Source: Dryococelus australis
Lineage: Eukaryota > Arthropoda > Insecta > Phasmatodea > Phasmatidae
Length of the DNA stretch: 64,000 nt
NCBI GenBank assembly: GCA_029891345.1
Contig: CM056997.1
Location: forward strand, 212,575,212-212,639,211
Direction: 5' to 3'
The translations under genes and the position numbers were made by a program. The first letter of the stretch is position 1; each line of letters starts with the position of its first letter. Positions 12,311 to 22,926 of this stretch are shown here, piece by piece. The notes under the pieces were generated by a model. That model was not told the origin of the DNA. It saw nothing but the letters and a program-made list of their open reading frames with translations, and ran no database searches.

Positions 12311-13069
12311 GACTTGCATGTCTTTTTCTGGGGCGAACGACTATTTGGGTTTTCTCATACTGCTCCCATAACTCGAAGATGAATTGCGAATACGTACGGC
12401 TTCGTCTTTAACTCAATGATCATGGGGCCGTGAACCTGCATCATTGCTAACTGGTTGCCGCCAGTTTCAAAGTTCTGTACAAAGTCCATGTTGTACATCG
12501 ACCAATGGCGAAGCATGGTGGGTGCCTGCTGTAGCTCTGGGCGCTTTTATTGCAAAGTACGAATACAATTTACCCAGGATGCGATCAAATATACCCAGGG
12601 ACCTGTAAATATACTTTTTTAAAGCGAGTTTATTAATTGAATATTCGAATTTCAGCATTTGGAGATAGGACTATATCATTTTATTTAAAAATACATGGAA
12701 AATTTTGTCACTTGTGATCCACACACACACACATCTCACTTACCACCACACTTAGCACCACAATCACAATCAGCCCCGCAGCATTGCAATCAGCATTACA
12801 ATTAGCACTGCACCACTGCAATTAACACCACATCACTGTTATCAGCACCACAATTAGACCACAGCACTGCTATCAGCACCACAATTAGTACCACAGCAGT
12901 GCTATCAGCACCACAGTTAGCACCACAATAAGCACCGTAATCAGTACCACAATAAGTACGGGGATGTACCATGTTACCGTAGCGACAAGCGTCCGTACGT
13001 TTGCTACTGGCTATACTGCGCACTGCTGGCACAGACCAATAGCGTGAATGCCTGGCCATGGCTTATTTG

Positions 13070-14084
13070 TAACCAATAAGAATACTAGGGGATTACTGCA
13101 TGTTTGTCCTTCTATTCTTTCGACCAGTAATAACACAGTATACTAACATGTGACATATGAAAGCTTCGTACGAAAACAGGACACAGCTAAATCACAAAAT
13201 GCTAAATTTCTGAGGCATAATTTGTTGATGCGTCAGGCGACCGTACGCGGCGAGCAGCCGGGTCGTCAACCGACCGTAAAACTTCTGCTTTGAGGAAGAA
13301 TAGTCTAAGTTCAAACACACTTTCTCCGTTCAGTGCTACATGCGATCTTCGGCCTAACCCTGGTATTTCCCCACTTACGTCGGGTACTTTGTAATAAACG
13401 TGACCAATGAAGTTTATAAATGCAAAAATTGTAGTTTTATTAATATTTTACTTTAGTAAATAAGCAAATTAATGTTCGTAAACATTGTGATATAACTATA
13501 GCACTGAAAATGTTTTGTACTAGTTTAATTCAACGCCAGATGGAAATCACTGAGAGTAAAATTATTATTGCTTTAAACATCCAGGGTTTGTAGATCGTCT
13601 CAATGACTGAATGGTTACCTGTGAGAGATTCTAAGCAGTAGGAGAGAAATATTAAACAGGCTATTATTTATCCATTATGAAGATACATATACTAAACTAC
13701 AATGATATTATAAATTATATATATATATACATATGCAGCAAATAATATTTTATGAAAAGTGCTGCGAAATATGACTTCTGCCAAGACTAATTTGCATTTG
13801 AAAAGGTCAAAAAATTGTGAACCTGTAATAATATGAAGAGAGTGAATGTCTCATACGTTGTGGTTTTTACAGATCTTGAATTTTGCAGGCAAGCATGCCA
13901 ATCAAAATTGTAGTCTCTGATTTCACCTCATCGGGGAAATTAAGTATACTTAAAAAAATATATATTGAATAAGTCTCTTTATAGTTGTTAGCAATATTAT
14001 ACGAAATAATATTTTATACCATCTCGATTATGAAATTATGAGTAAATTATTAGAAAACATTAACCAACATATATTATTCAAGAA
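13070..14084. other. No gene recognised
   Basis: The first part (to about 13.27 kb) has CCGTACG/GACCGTA words also seen downstream of copy C near 34.1-34.4 kb, suggesting the 6.9-kb repeat may extend this far. The remainder is plain AT-rich sequence. Confidence 0.4.
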
Positions 14085-14626
14085 GGATTCACGAGGAGTT
14101 ACAGCCACTCACATGGCTTATTCCGCAAGTCATTTGGAGCAAAAACTGTCATATGAATGTAGGCCCTATTTCCAATATTTACAGACCAATACGAAAAATT
14201 GTAAACTCAATGCAGTGAACAGCTTCATTAGATTATTGCGTGTGGGGATGGATGAAAGATATTGTGTACCAAAGGACTGCAGAAACACGTGAAGAGCTAC
14301 TTACGTGTAACATGTATGCCGCTACAGAGACAGTCTTGTGCAGCTACATAGAGCGACAAGTGTGGTTCATAGGCGTGATGCCAAGTGCATGCAAGTAGAC
14401 AGAACGTATTTTGTAAATTTGTTATGCTCAACTGTAAACAATATAAGAGTCTGATTTCATATAAAACTAGATACTTCGACAAGGGTTATTCTATTTTTTC
14501 ACCTTTCCAATTTTTCGAAACACTCTGTAAATATTGCGAATAGGACCAACATTTAAGTGACACTCTTTGCTCCAAATGACTTGAGGAATAAGCCATGTGA
14601 GTGGCGTAACACCTCGTGAATTATCC
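14085..14626. mobile_element. Nonautonomous element with ~100-118-bp inverted repeats
   Basis: The segment 14085-14202 matches the reverse complement of 14507-14626. Shared blocks are ATTCACGAGG, CCACTCACATGGCTTATTCC, CAAGTCATTTGGAGCAAA, CAATATTTACAGA and CGAAAAATTG. The roughly 300-base interior has one short open frame without a motif. This is the layout of a MITE-like or foldback DNA element, although two independent opposite insertions of one repeat would look the same. No target-site duplication was established. Confidence 0.65.
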
Positions 14627-15159
14627 TGTATGTAAAAATGTTTGTACAATTTAATTTTTTCTGTATTCACGACATTTGTACTTAATGTAAAATCTCTAGG
14701 AAATATTTTTATAAAATGAAGAAAACCAGTTGTCTGGCTATAATTTTGGGGGATATACCACTTACTAGGTGGATTTAGGGTTCAGTATTTAAAGGTGGAC
14801 ATAACTTCGGAACATTTGTTTCTTTAACATGTACACTTTTTAATGTTTTTACTTCATTTCATTGTGAAAATAATATGTAATGTTAACACATACGTGAATG
14901 TGATACATTCTTCACGTGCCGTAATTTGCTATAAAGAAAGCCGCCATATTGTTTACGTTTCTATTGGCTTTGGCTACGTTTCCCTTAAAAAACTTATTCC
15001 CTATGCCAGTGACTTTGGGTTTTTGCCGTTTTCGAGAAGAAATATTTTCCTGGTTGGTGAATTTAAAACGCAAGTGGGGTGGATTTATTTTTATTCATGA
15101 GCACTTTCATTTTGTTCATATCTTTTTTTAGTCCATAGATGGTTTTACTCATAAAAATA

Positions 15160-15163
<4 letters not shown>

Positions 15164-15205
<42 letters not shown>
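15164..15205. repeat. (TA)n microsatellite
   Basis: An uninterrupted TA run of about 21 dinucleotides. The tyrosine-isoleucine-rich translation through it is not a protein. Confidence 0.95.
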
Positions 15206-15208
<3 letters not shown>

Positions 15209-15407
15209 ACAGTGAGAAATTAGCTCATTGGGGATGGTTGGGCTATTATTATTTACATGTTTCGATAAACGCACATAGGAGCGGATGGGGCCAAGTAAAT
15301 CTGATTTTAACACGATTGACGACATCGTTAAGGGATCGGATTTTGGAACCACGAAATTGCCTACGAATATGAGTAGTAGAGCATACTCGATACAGCTTGT
15401 AGTTCTG

Positions 15408-15535
15408 GCCGCCATGTTGGAATTTTCCCCTCAAAATTTCTCTTTTTTTCTTAAAAATCTCCTTTTTCCTTAAAAAAAATTTCCTGTTTTTCTTAAACAT
15501 TTCCCGATTTCCCTCAAAAATGAGAAGGCCCCTCA
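15408..15535 (+). repeat. Truncated piece of the dispersed repeat (CCGCCATGTTG + pyrimidine blocks)
   Basis: GGCCGCCATGTTGG is followed by blocks of TTTCCCCTCAAAATTTC and TTTTTCCTTAAAAAAAATTTCC, the same sequence style as the pyrimidine-block zone of copies A-D. The downstream tandem array is absent. Confidence 0.5.
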
Positions 15536-18500
15536 TGTGCAATACGAAGGCCCGAAATCCAATTTTCGAGTAATTTTTCAGATACGTGGTGCTTCCTTAG
15601 TATTTGTAGGCTATTATTCATGTTCTATCATACCATGTTGTCTCTCTCTCTCATTCCATCTCTTTCTCTCTTGTCGCCTTCTTCGCCCGCAGTCTACGTA
15701 GTTCCTTTGTGGCCTGCTAGAGCGCCTGCCATTACATTAAGTGTCCATAGCCAAGTAAACGTGGTCGGCTACGTGAGTCTGCTGAAGAAATAATGACGAA
15801 GAGGAAATATTAAAGCTCTCGAGTAAGCAAATTTTACGGTGTGCACGAGGTTATAAATTGGAGATGAATGGCCTAACCAGGAGACGACGAGCTAAGCCCT
15901 GCCTAGTAACGCTGAATAACCTGCCACTTCCCGCACTCAGCTAGAATACTCACTGTGAGATATCCCGGGTTTTCTTCGAAGATTTACTTTTGGTGTTGTA
16001 CCCAGGGTTGCACCTGAACTCCAGGTTGATGAGAAATTCGTATTGGTCTGAGAAATGAAAAACAGTCCCCCGCCTTTTTACTCAAAGCAACATGCTCTTT
16101 TCTAATACCCATAAACACTTTAAAAGGATTTTTACCTACTGTGGTTCTTGTGGAATCATTGTAGATAATCAACAGTAATCCAAATTGTTTCTGATTTTGA
16201 TGATAATTTTGTTTGTGCAGCTCTCCTCTCATGTGCAGTCTCGACTCTCGAAACTATTTTTCTAAGTTCTTCTATAGTATTTCTTATGTTTTACAGTCGG
16301 GATTTCTACATGTGTATAGAGTTGTAGGTTTGTTATATATTGTTGAGAAACAAGGAGATTTCTGTTTCCATCTCCTACATCGTTGTATGCGCGATGGCAC
16401 AACAAGCAGTTATGTTTTTGCCACGTAGATATACGGGAGATAGTGTTATCCTAGTTGAACCTATTATTGTATATATATTGTGTCTGCATGTTGAGTTGTA
16501 CAAGATGTAATCATATTTAAATTTATTGTGACAGTACATTGTTGAGTTTGGAGGGACAGTGTTGTGATGTGCTATTATTGAACGTTTTGTGTTAAGCGTT
16601 GCATAAATACGTGTAAGTTAGGACATCGCCATAAGTATCTGGTGCAATTTACCCGATGAACTTATTCCGGGATCTAAGAAGATTTTTCGTCAGTGATTTT
16701 CTAAACTCATGCTAATTAGATGCTCAATAACATACACATTTTTGTTAGTGCAACTGGCTTATGGACGGCCGTACCAGTGCAACGACTTTCTGTTTTATCC
16801 TGGCAGCGTCAAGTGTTTTGGAAGCTAGAAGTTGTCCAGCACGTAATACGTGAAGCCAGCATGCTAATCTTGTTCTTAAAGAATGTCCCTCGCCTACCGC
16901 AGCCGACGCGAGCAGCGTTGAGGCTACAACTCCTGCTACAGTGACCGTCCATCTGGGAACTGAAGAGTTATCCCGCCAACATCGCGCGACAATGCAGCGG
17001 TTCGAGGAGAGCTTCATACAGATTATGACCTGAGTACCGCGGAATACCTACGATCTCCTTGTGATCGACACCAGCCGACGCCAGCGGAGCACAGGGTAAC
17101 TGTATCCTCGGAGACATACTTATAAGAAAAGAGACTGGTTTTTATTTCTGCTTCATTGTGGGGAAATAAAAAAAAACAAAACAATTGCAACTAATCCTAC
17201 CTTACTTGATGGAGCGTGCAACATACCTTGCTATTCTTTTAATGGAGCCCTATTATGTTTATTTGATGTGAAATTAAACATTATAATTTTATATTGCCAT
17301 GATCCATGAATTTTTAACATTGTTCTTGTAATTTTATTGCTGACATTCACATACCCTTAGAGAAGGCTTTTAATGATAATTGTATATTGTTAACGTCACA
17401 TTTATGTTTTAACTCTTGCCTTTATTCATTGTTGGGACACAAACATTCAGACAAAGCTTGGTGGAGCTTTCTGTGATGTCTGATTTTGAACCTAATTGAC
17501 AGTCATCTTACCAAGTGCGAATGTTTACATAAATGTCTGTTTTGGTAATGTGCTTATAATCTTACCATATTTACTATTATAATATGCTAAATTGAAAATA
17601 TGGTTTGTATTATAATTATTCTGTGTCATTTGTAATTTTTCAAAGCAGCATATTTGATTTTATTGTTTTAACTGTGTTGCTAATTTTTAGTAATGTTTAT
17701 GTTTAACATAAGTTGGCAGCTGCGTCACAGACAGAGAGGTTTTTTTATATGTCCTATAGCAGTAAGGTTATTTTGAATTTGAAACTTTGAGTAAAATTTT
17801 GATTTACTGTGTATGGACCTGGTCTCCATATTGAATGTGATACACCGTCGTACCGGTCAGCCAAGGCTGCTTGCCCGGAGTTTTGAATCCATAAGTGATG
17901 TGACATGTGAACGTCATTGACGTGTGGAATGGTACTCAGTTGAAGATTTAAGGCCACCGGAGTGCGCATGATAGCAAACGAAGAGGACTATTGGGTACTT
18001 ATTGTTTTAATCGCCAGGATATATGGTACATGTGACAGACTAATTAGTCGTTAGCCATATGTTGCTTAGGTGAAGCTAAAACCTGTAATACTGTTGTAAT
18101 AACTTAATTAGACATCCTTTTTAAGCACCACAGAAACCCTGAGTACAAGTTTTTCTGGTATCTAACCTATTATTCTTATTTAAGCCAGGCAATAATATTA
18201 ACTAGTATTTTGTGACATATTAATTAGCATTGAACTTTGTACAAGAACACTATAGTTTTGCACGGATTACGACACGCAACTGCCAGCTGCATAATTACTT
18301 AATATAATTGCTACAAGTCAATTTGAATTTTTTTTTTTTGCTGCATTTAATATAATTTGAATATTATTCGGATTTGAAACCACTGCTTAATGAGAAGAGT
18401 TGGCCATTAAATGTATGCTTCAACATTGAGAATTAGTTCCTTGCAGCTTTGCTGGTAGTACAGAGACCCTTATATATTCAGTATCAGTGTCTTGTTCATG

Positions 18501-18649
18501 TGCGTTAAGGAAAGTTGCTCTTTATTCCGCGCCCAGAACCTCCAGTCTTCAGGGGTAAGGCCTTACACACAAATATGTTTTCTTCTCTCCGTCACCAAAC
18601 ACATGGTTTTTGCATATTTACTAACGTGCAATATATTATTATGAAATTC
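15536..18649. other. No gene recognised
   Basis: Contains only short open frames, including a 16.72-17.02 kb GC-richer patch open on both strands, with no motif I recognise. No RNA gene or clear repeat was seen. Confidence 0.45.
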
Positions 18650-19290
18650 CAGCTGCACGCCTCTGTGGCGCGCAATGTAAGGGCATTTGCACATTTGAAT
18701 ATTCCTCCCAGCACTTATTCCTTACCAATTCACGTTTCAACATGGGCCTTTCAATGTCCCCACAGGTATAAGTTTAGGGGGTCTGGGTAGGGTGATCTAG
18801 GTGGCCATGTGACTGGGCCTCCTCATCCAATCCAGCGCTGTGAATGAAGTGCGCTGGTGCACCCGTCATGCATGTACCATCCGTCATGCATGTAGGAACA
18901 GTTGTACATCTTCCAGTAAACCAGATAGTCCAATCTCCGAGAAGGCTCAATACGAGGCTCCACTGAGATTCCCAGGCAGGATGTGGAGGACAATTGACAT
19001 GTCACCTGCAATGACCGCCGAAACATTCAGTGAGAACTGACGTTGGAACTGTGATTCACGAACGGCGTGAGGATTGATATGTGCCGACACATACACATTG
19101 TGATGGTTAAATATGCCACCTCTCGTAAATGATGCTTCATCAGTGAAGAAGAGTATTTTAGAGAAACCTGCGTTTCTTGCTTCCTTTTGTAGGAGCCATT
19201 GACAGTACTACATCCGAGCTGGGAGATCTGGCGTCTGAAGTGACTGTACTGGATGGAAGTGACATGCATATAGTCACTCCCGATGTAGTC
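18650..19290 (-). pseudogene. Tc1/mariner-like (IS630-type) DDE transposase pseudogene
   Basis: In life such an enzyme cuts and re-inserts its own element, using a DDE/D triad. Reading the minus strand from about 19.29 kb one finds PVQSLQ, QWLLQKEARN, FFTDEASFTRGGIFNHHN (first catalytic D in TDEA), HINPHAV, FSLNV, then MHDG (second D region), RWIG, GGPVTWPPRSP and LNLYLWGH. This order matches the insect transposase family with FTDE...NxHN...MHDGAPPHF...RWIGRGGP...PRSPDLxPLDFFLWG. Here the last D in RSPDL is PYPDPL and the HDGAPAHF block is garbled. Pieces alternate among frames with stops, and the N-terminal DNA-binding region is missing. Clearly dead. Confidence 0.8.
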
Positions 19291-21535
19291 CGCGACTCTG
19301 GAGCTGTATTTCCCAACAGAGGCAGTCAAATGAGTGGCCAAGCAAATAAACACGGTTGATTCAACAAAATGTTTTGTTGAAAGTAATTTTTTTAGTCAAA
19401 CTGGTATTTTGTTGGATGAACAAAATCTATGAATTTACTTTCCAAGTTTTGTTTCCTCAAAAAAATATTTTCTTTGCACAAATAAATATATATTTGTTTG
19501 CTGTAACAAAACTTTCTCTCATAGCAGTGGGCTAAACTGTGTGGTGTTTTGTTGCCTAACTTGAGAAGTATCTTAAACTTCAGTATTATCTCCGTCGATA
19601 ACATGACAGCAACTGCAATTACATACCAATGACCACGTTTATAGACGCGTGGTTTCATTACAACATAACAATTCCATGGACGTTTAGTCAGTAACAATTC
19701 GTAATGAGATGGTCCCAACGATGTGCTCCACAAGAATTGGTTAATGAAACACTTCGCCTGTTTGCTACTTGTCAACAAACGCTGCACTGTCGGTCGGTTT
19801 GTATACCCCTCAGGCATTCTTTCACACAACTTAAAGCATACAAATACAAATATCGCGAAAACGGCCAGCCTTAGCGAGTGCCGACAAGACGACCTTTTTT
19901 TATTGTTTTTCACATTCTAATTAAGATACCATACGTAAACATGTATTACATTACAGTGTTTTGAAAGTAACGGCCTACAAAGGGCGATGAACCCCCAAGT
20001 ACCTACTGAAGGAGGGGGTGATATTATACCACCACACTCATAACAGGTTAAAGATCCCCCTTTACTGTGACAGTATGAAATTATGTTTGACGAAATTCAA
20101 TTTCAAATTTGACTTTTAATGGCGCGTAGCAACCACAATTTCCACTTTATTGAAAAATGACTAAATACATTTCCACTCTATTTCCGGTACGGAATCACCT
20201 CCCGAAATTAATACACTCAGTCCTGACTCATCCTGTACCTGTATGTGCTGCTTTGACTCTCAGCAGGAGAAAATTACCTACAACTGCATCTCAGCTCCTC
20301 ATCCTTAGCGACACGGAGTAACGTTTATCGATTCCGTCACATTTCCCTGAATTACCTCGACTGTGCACTACTAGCACACTGAAAATACACATATTTGTTT
20401 TGCAGTTGCCATTACTCGCTAAAAGTACTGAGCTTTCACTTGTAGTTCTCATTATTGATTTTTACACGTAGAAGAACAAGAAGTTATTTTTTTAACAGTG
20501 CAAAGTTATTTGTTATTTATTATTAACATTTATTATCAAACGTTTTGCACAACTGCATAGAACATATGTATTTATAAATATATAATCTCATTACCTTATT
20601 TGATTACCTATTTGTTTATTAGTATCTGGCGTTAATATTTATATCACTCTGAGATTTCCGTGTTGTATAAGTCTTGCCAACTTAGTAAACTTATAAATCT
20701 TGCCCATCTGTTTTTTAGTATCCTTATGAATTTTTGTTACCAGTTACTCAAGTTTATCTTAAAACTTGTGAAATGTATAGTAAAGACTAATTGGAAAGTA
20801 AAATATTCTCTGCCTCACACACTATATTAGCTTAGTATGTCTTTTCACAATTATGGCCATCCATTACCTGCCGTAACAAAAGCAGATAGCCCTAACCTCC
20901 ATGAACGAAGACTCGAGCGTAAACGGGATTGTGGACTATACCAGTATAGACAGCACGCATCCGTACCACCTTCCGAGTCACAACACAATGTAGGCTATTC
21001 ACGGTCAAGTTAGAACTTTTTAAGAAGCTTCTTAAATTTTCCTTTCAGCCAGTTTACATCGTCATACTACTTGTGGTGATAAGTGTTGCCATGTTAAAAT
21101 GTGCTGAATTTACCATGAATAGCTAACACCTAGTTTTTCCCAAATATCAGTGACAAACACTAACGACTATGTTACTTGAACGTATAATCGCTAATGTGCA
21201 GCATTGCCGAAAGACGTAATGTAGTTAACATAAACGAAGTCAATGTATTCCTGTGACCCAAACCTGGCTGCAACCGCTCAACCAGTCAGCACTAATATAC
21301 ATATAATACTATAAGATTTTTTGTTGCTATAGAATGAATAGTAAGTCAGACGGTGGTTTAGCTATTTACGATAGGAGTTAATTATGTTCAAAGGAGGTTA
21401 TGCTTGCTGACGTATGTAACTCGGATATATAATATATATTCAATGAAAATAAACCTATAAAAGTAATGTGACTAGTCGAGTCAAGACTCTTTGCGAGTTG
21501 CTTAGATATCGGAACTATCACACTCCGAATTAAAC
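19291..21535. other. No gene recognised; AACAAAAT/ATTTTGTT-rich patch
   Basis: The stretch 19.36-19.56 kb has several facing AACAAAA and TTTTGTT words, including a near-palindrome at 19361-19380. It may be a decayed foldback MITE. A 173-residue minus-strand open frame (19392-19913) overlaps it; it has no recognisable domain and is probably chance. The rest is AT-rich without features. Confidence 0.4.
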
Positions 21536-22440
21536 ACTGAAAGCTGATGTACCACATTTGATGGAAATAGTAGTGTTGGGTGATTTCAATATGAATAAGC
21601 TAAAAAATATAAACCCCAAAGCGAAAAACGTAGCTGATATTTTACAAATATTTCACCTAAGACAACTTATTAATGCTGCAAACATGATAATTCTGACTAC
21701 GGGAATTTGACTAAAGCTCGTTATTGTAAAACATTATAGTAAAAGGCCTGTCTCTATTAACTATGAACTATTACATTTTACATTCACTTAACTTATTCCC
21801 TGTCAATCTCAAATCCCACAAAGAGTCTAAATTAATCCGTGACTATCAACCAATTGTCCCAAAGTTATTTGTTTAAGACTTAAGAAATCGCCCGTAGTCC
21901 ACGATCCTAGAGACAAATTCAATACATAAAAAATTATACGACTTTAAAGCATTATCACACATTTCGATTGACATGCTACAAAATGTTGGTGGGATACAAA
22001 CACCTAAACACCCGTTTGATGACTGCTGATATGCGAAAGAAAAATCAAGAACGAGATCAGGCCAATAACAAAAACTGAATAGAATCATACTTAGGTTAGT
22101 GTGTTATACCGTTAAATAGCGAATTCGTCAAGCCAAAGTAGACTATTCTTACTGAAAAGGCAAATGCATACATAAACTACGAAAAAAAATATGGAACGGT
22201 CGCATTACCTTCAAAGTAACACTCAACAATAACGTAGAGATTCCTACAGAGCTACAAAACACGTATGAACTAAATCTATTGGCAGAAAATCGATTCCCGA
22301 ATAATGTTTATATGAATTCTGATAATAAGAACCTTTTCACAAATTTACCAATCGCAAGGATAGCAAAAACCGATATAGTATTACGATTTGAGGTCAATAG
22401 GAAACATACAATTTTTTCCTGTTAGCTGTCTTCAACCATT
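21536..22440 (+). pseudogene. Probable non-LTR retrotransposon (LINE) remnant, endonuclease to pre-RT region
   Basis: A translated VVLGDFNMNKL near 21.57 kb carries the GDFN motif typical of the apurinic endonuclease domain of LINEs. It is followed after frame breaks by a YELLHFTF segment, comparable to the SDHxxI...F region. Fragments of the linker region follow, such as MTADMRKKNQERDQ and a YELN...FPNN...FTNLPIA stretch at 22.2-22.4 kb. Such proteins nick DNA and reverse-transcribe their own RNA in place. Multiple stops and frameshifts make it inactive. The domain call rests mainly on GDFN and segment order, so confidence is moderate. Confidence 0.5.
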
Positions 22441-22573
22441 AATGTACCAATATTGTACCTACATAGCCACAAGACTGAGAAATTACCCTGAAGAATGTTA
22501 TGGCCAATTGAAAGTATCGCGATTTGAATGCCCGCTAAAAGGCGCCTGATCCAGTCGTGACGTCACTGCACAG

Positions 22574-22845
22574 ATGCGAATCTCTTGTCCAGTGGAGAAG
22601 TTTGTGCGGGTCTTAACATCGTGGCCTTAACAGCACATGTCTTGAGACGCGAGGTGAGTATGGAGCAGTGCCGAAATGCATGAGTGGGGGAACGGGAGAT
22701 CCCCGAGAAAAACTTTGGACAAACAAGGGGTGTCGCCCGGCACAAATCCTCCGTGCGAAATTTCGGAAGCCACCCCGCCGGAAATCGAACCCAATTCAAC
22801 TTGGTGGTAGGCGAGTGCTTTTAACTACCGCGCCACCGCGGCCCC
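22574..22845 (-). repeat. tRNA-derived SINE, family 1
   Basis: On the minus strand it begins GGGGCCGCGGTGGCGCGG (A-box region), with the B-box GGTTCGATTTCC. The family body is diverged: TTCGCACGGAGG, TTTCTCGGGGATCTCCCG, CTCATGCATTTCGGCACTGC, and a tail with GTCTCAAGAC and CGATGTTAAGA. Its 5' head is amplified immediately outside. Confidence 0.85.
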
Positions 22846-22926
22846 ACTAGTCCCTTTTAACTACCGCTCCACCGCGGCCCCACTAGTCCCTTTTAACTAC
22901 TGCGCCACCGCGGCTCCGCTAGTCCC
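22819..22926. repeat. Three tandem 36-bp copies of a SINE head junction
   Basis: Units at 22819-22854, 22855-22890 and 22891-22926 each contain TTTTAACTAC, GCNCCACCGCGG and ACTAGTCCC. That is the reverse complement of the SINE A-box head plus about nine flanking bases. Only a few substitutions separate them, so the expansion is recent relative to the SINE. Confidence 0.9.

Larger units (their letters stand above)
8480..12960. mobile_element. Large foldback (long inverted repeat) element
   Basis: The left arm (about 8480-9680) and right arm (about 11830-12960) are diverged reverse complements. Both have an outer array of GTGCTAATTG-type units, then a short CA/GT-rich patch and CATATATTTAAAAATAAAA. 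Further in lie AGCTACAGCAGGC, AAACTGGCGGCAACCAGTTA and AAGCCGTACGTATTCGC, and finally AT-rich sequence with repeated TTCCCATAC/TATATGTACATAC. The left arm has about 140 bases not found on the right. The interior (9.7-11.8 kb) has no recognisable transposase. The architecture resembles Drosophila FB elements, whose inverted arms are also tandemly repetitive, but kinship is not claimed. Confidence 0.7.
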
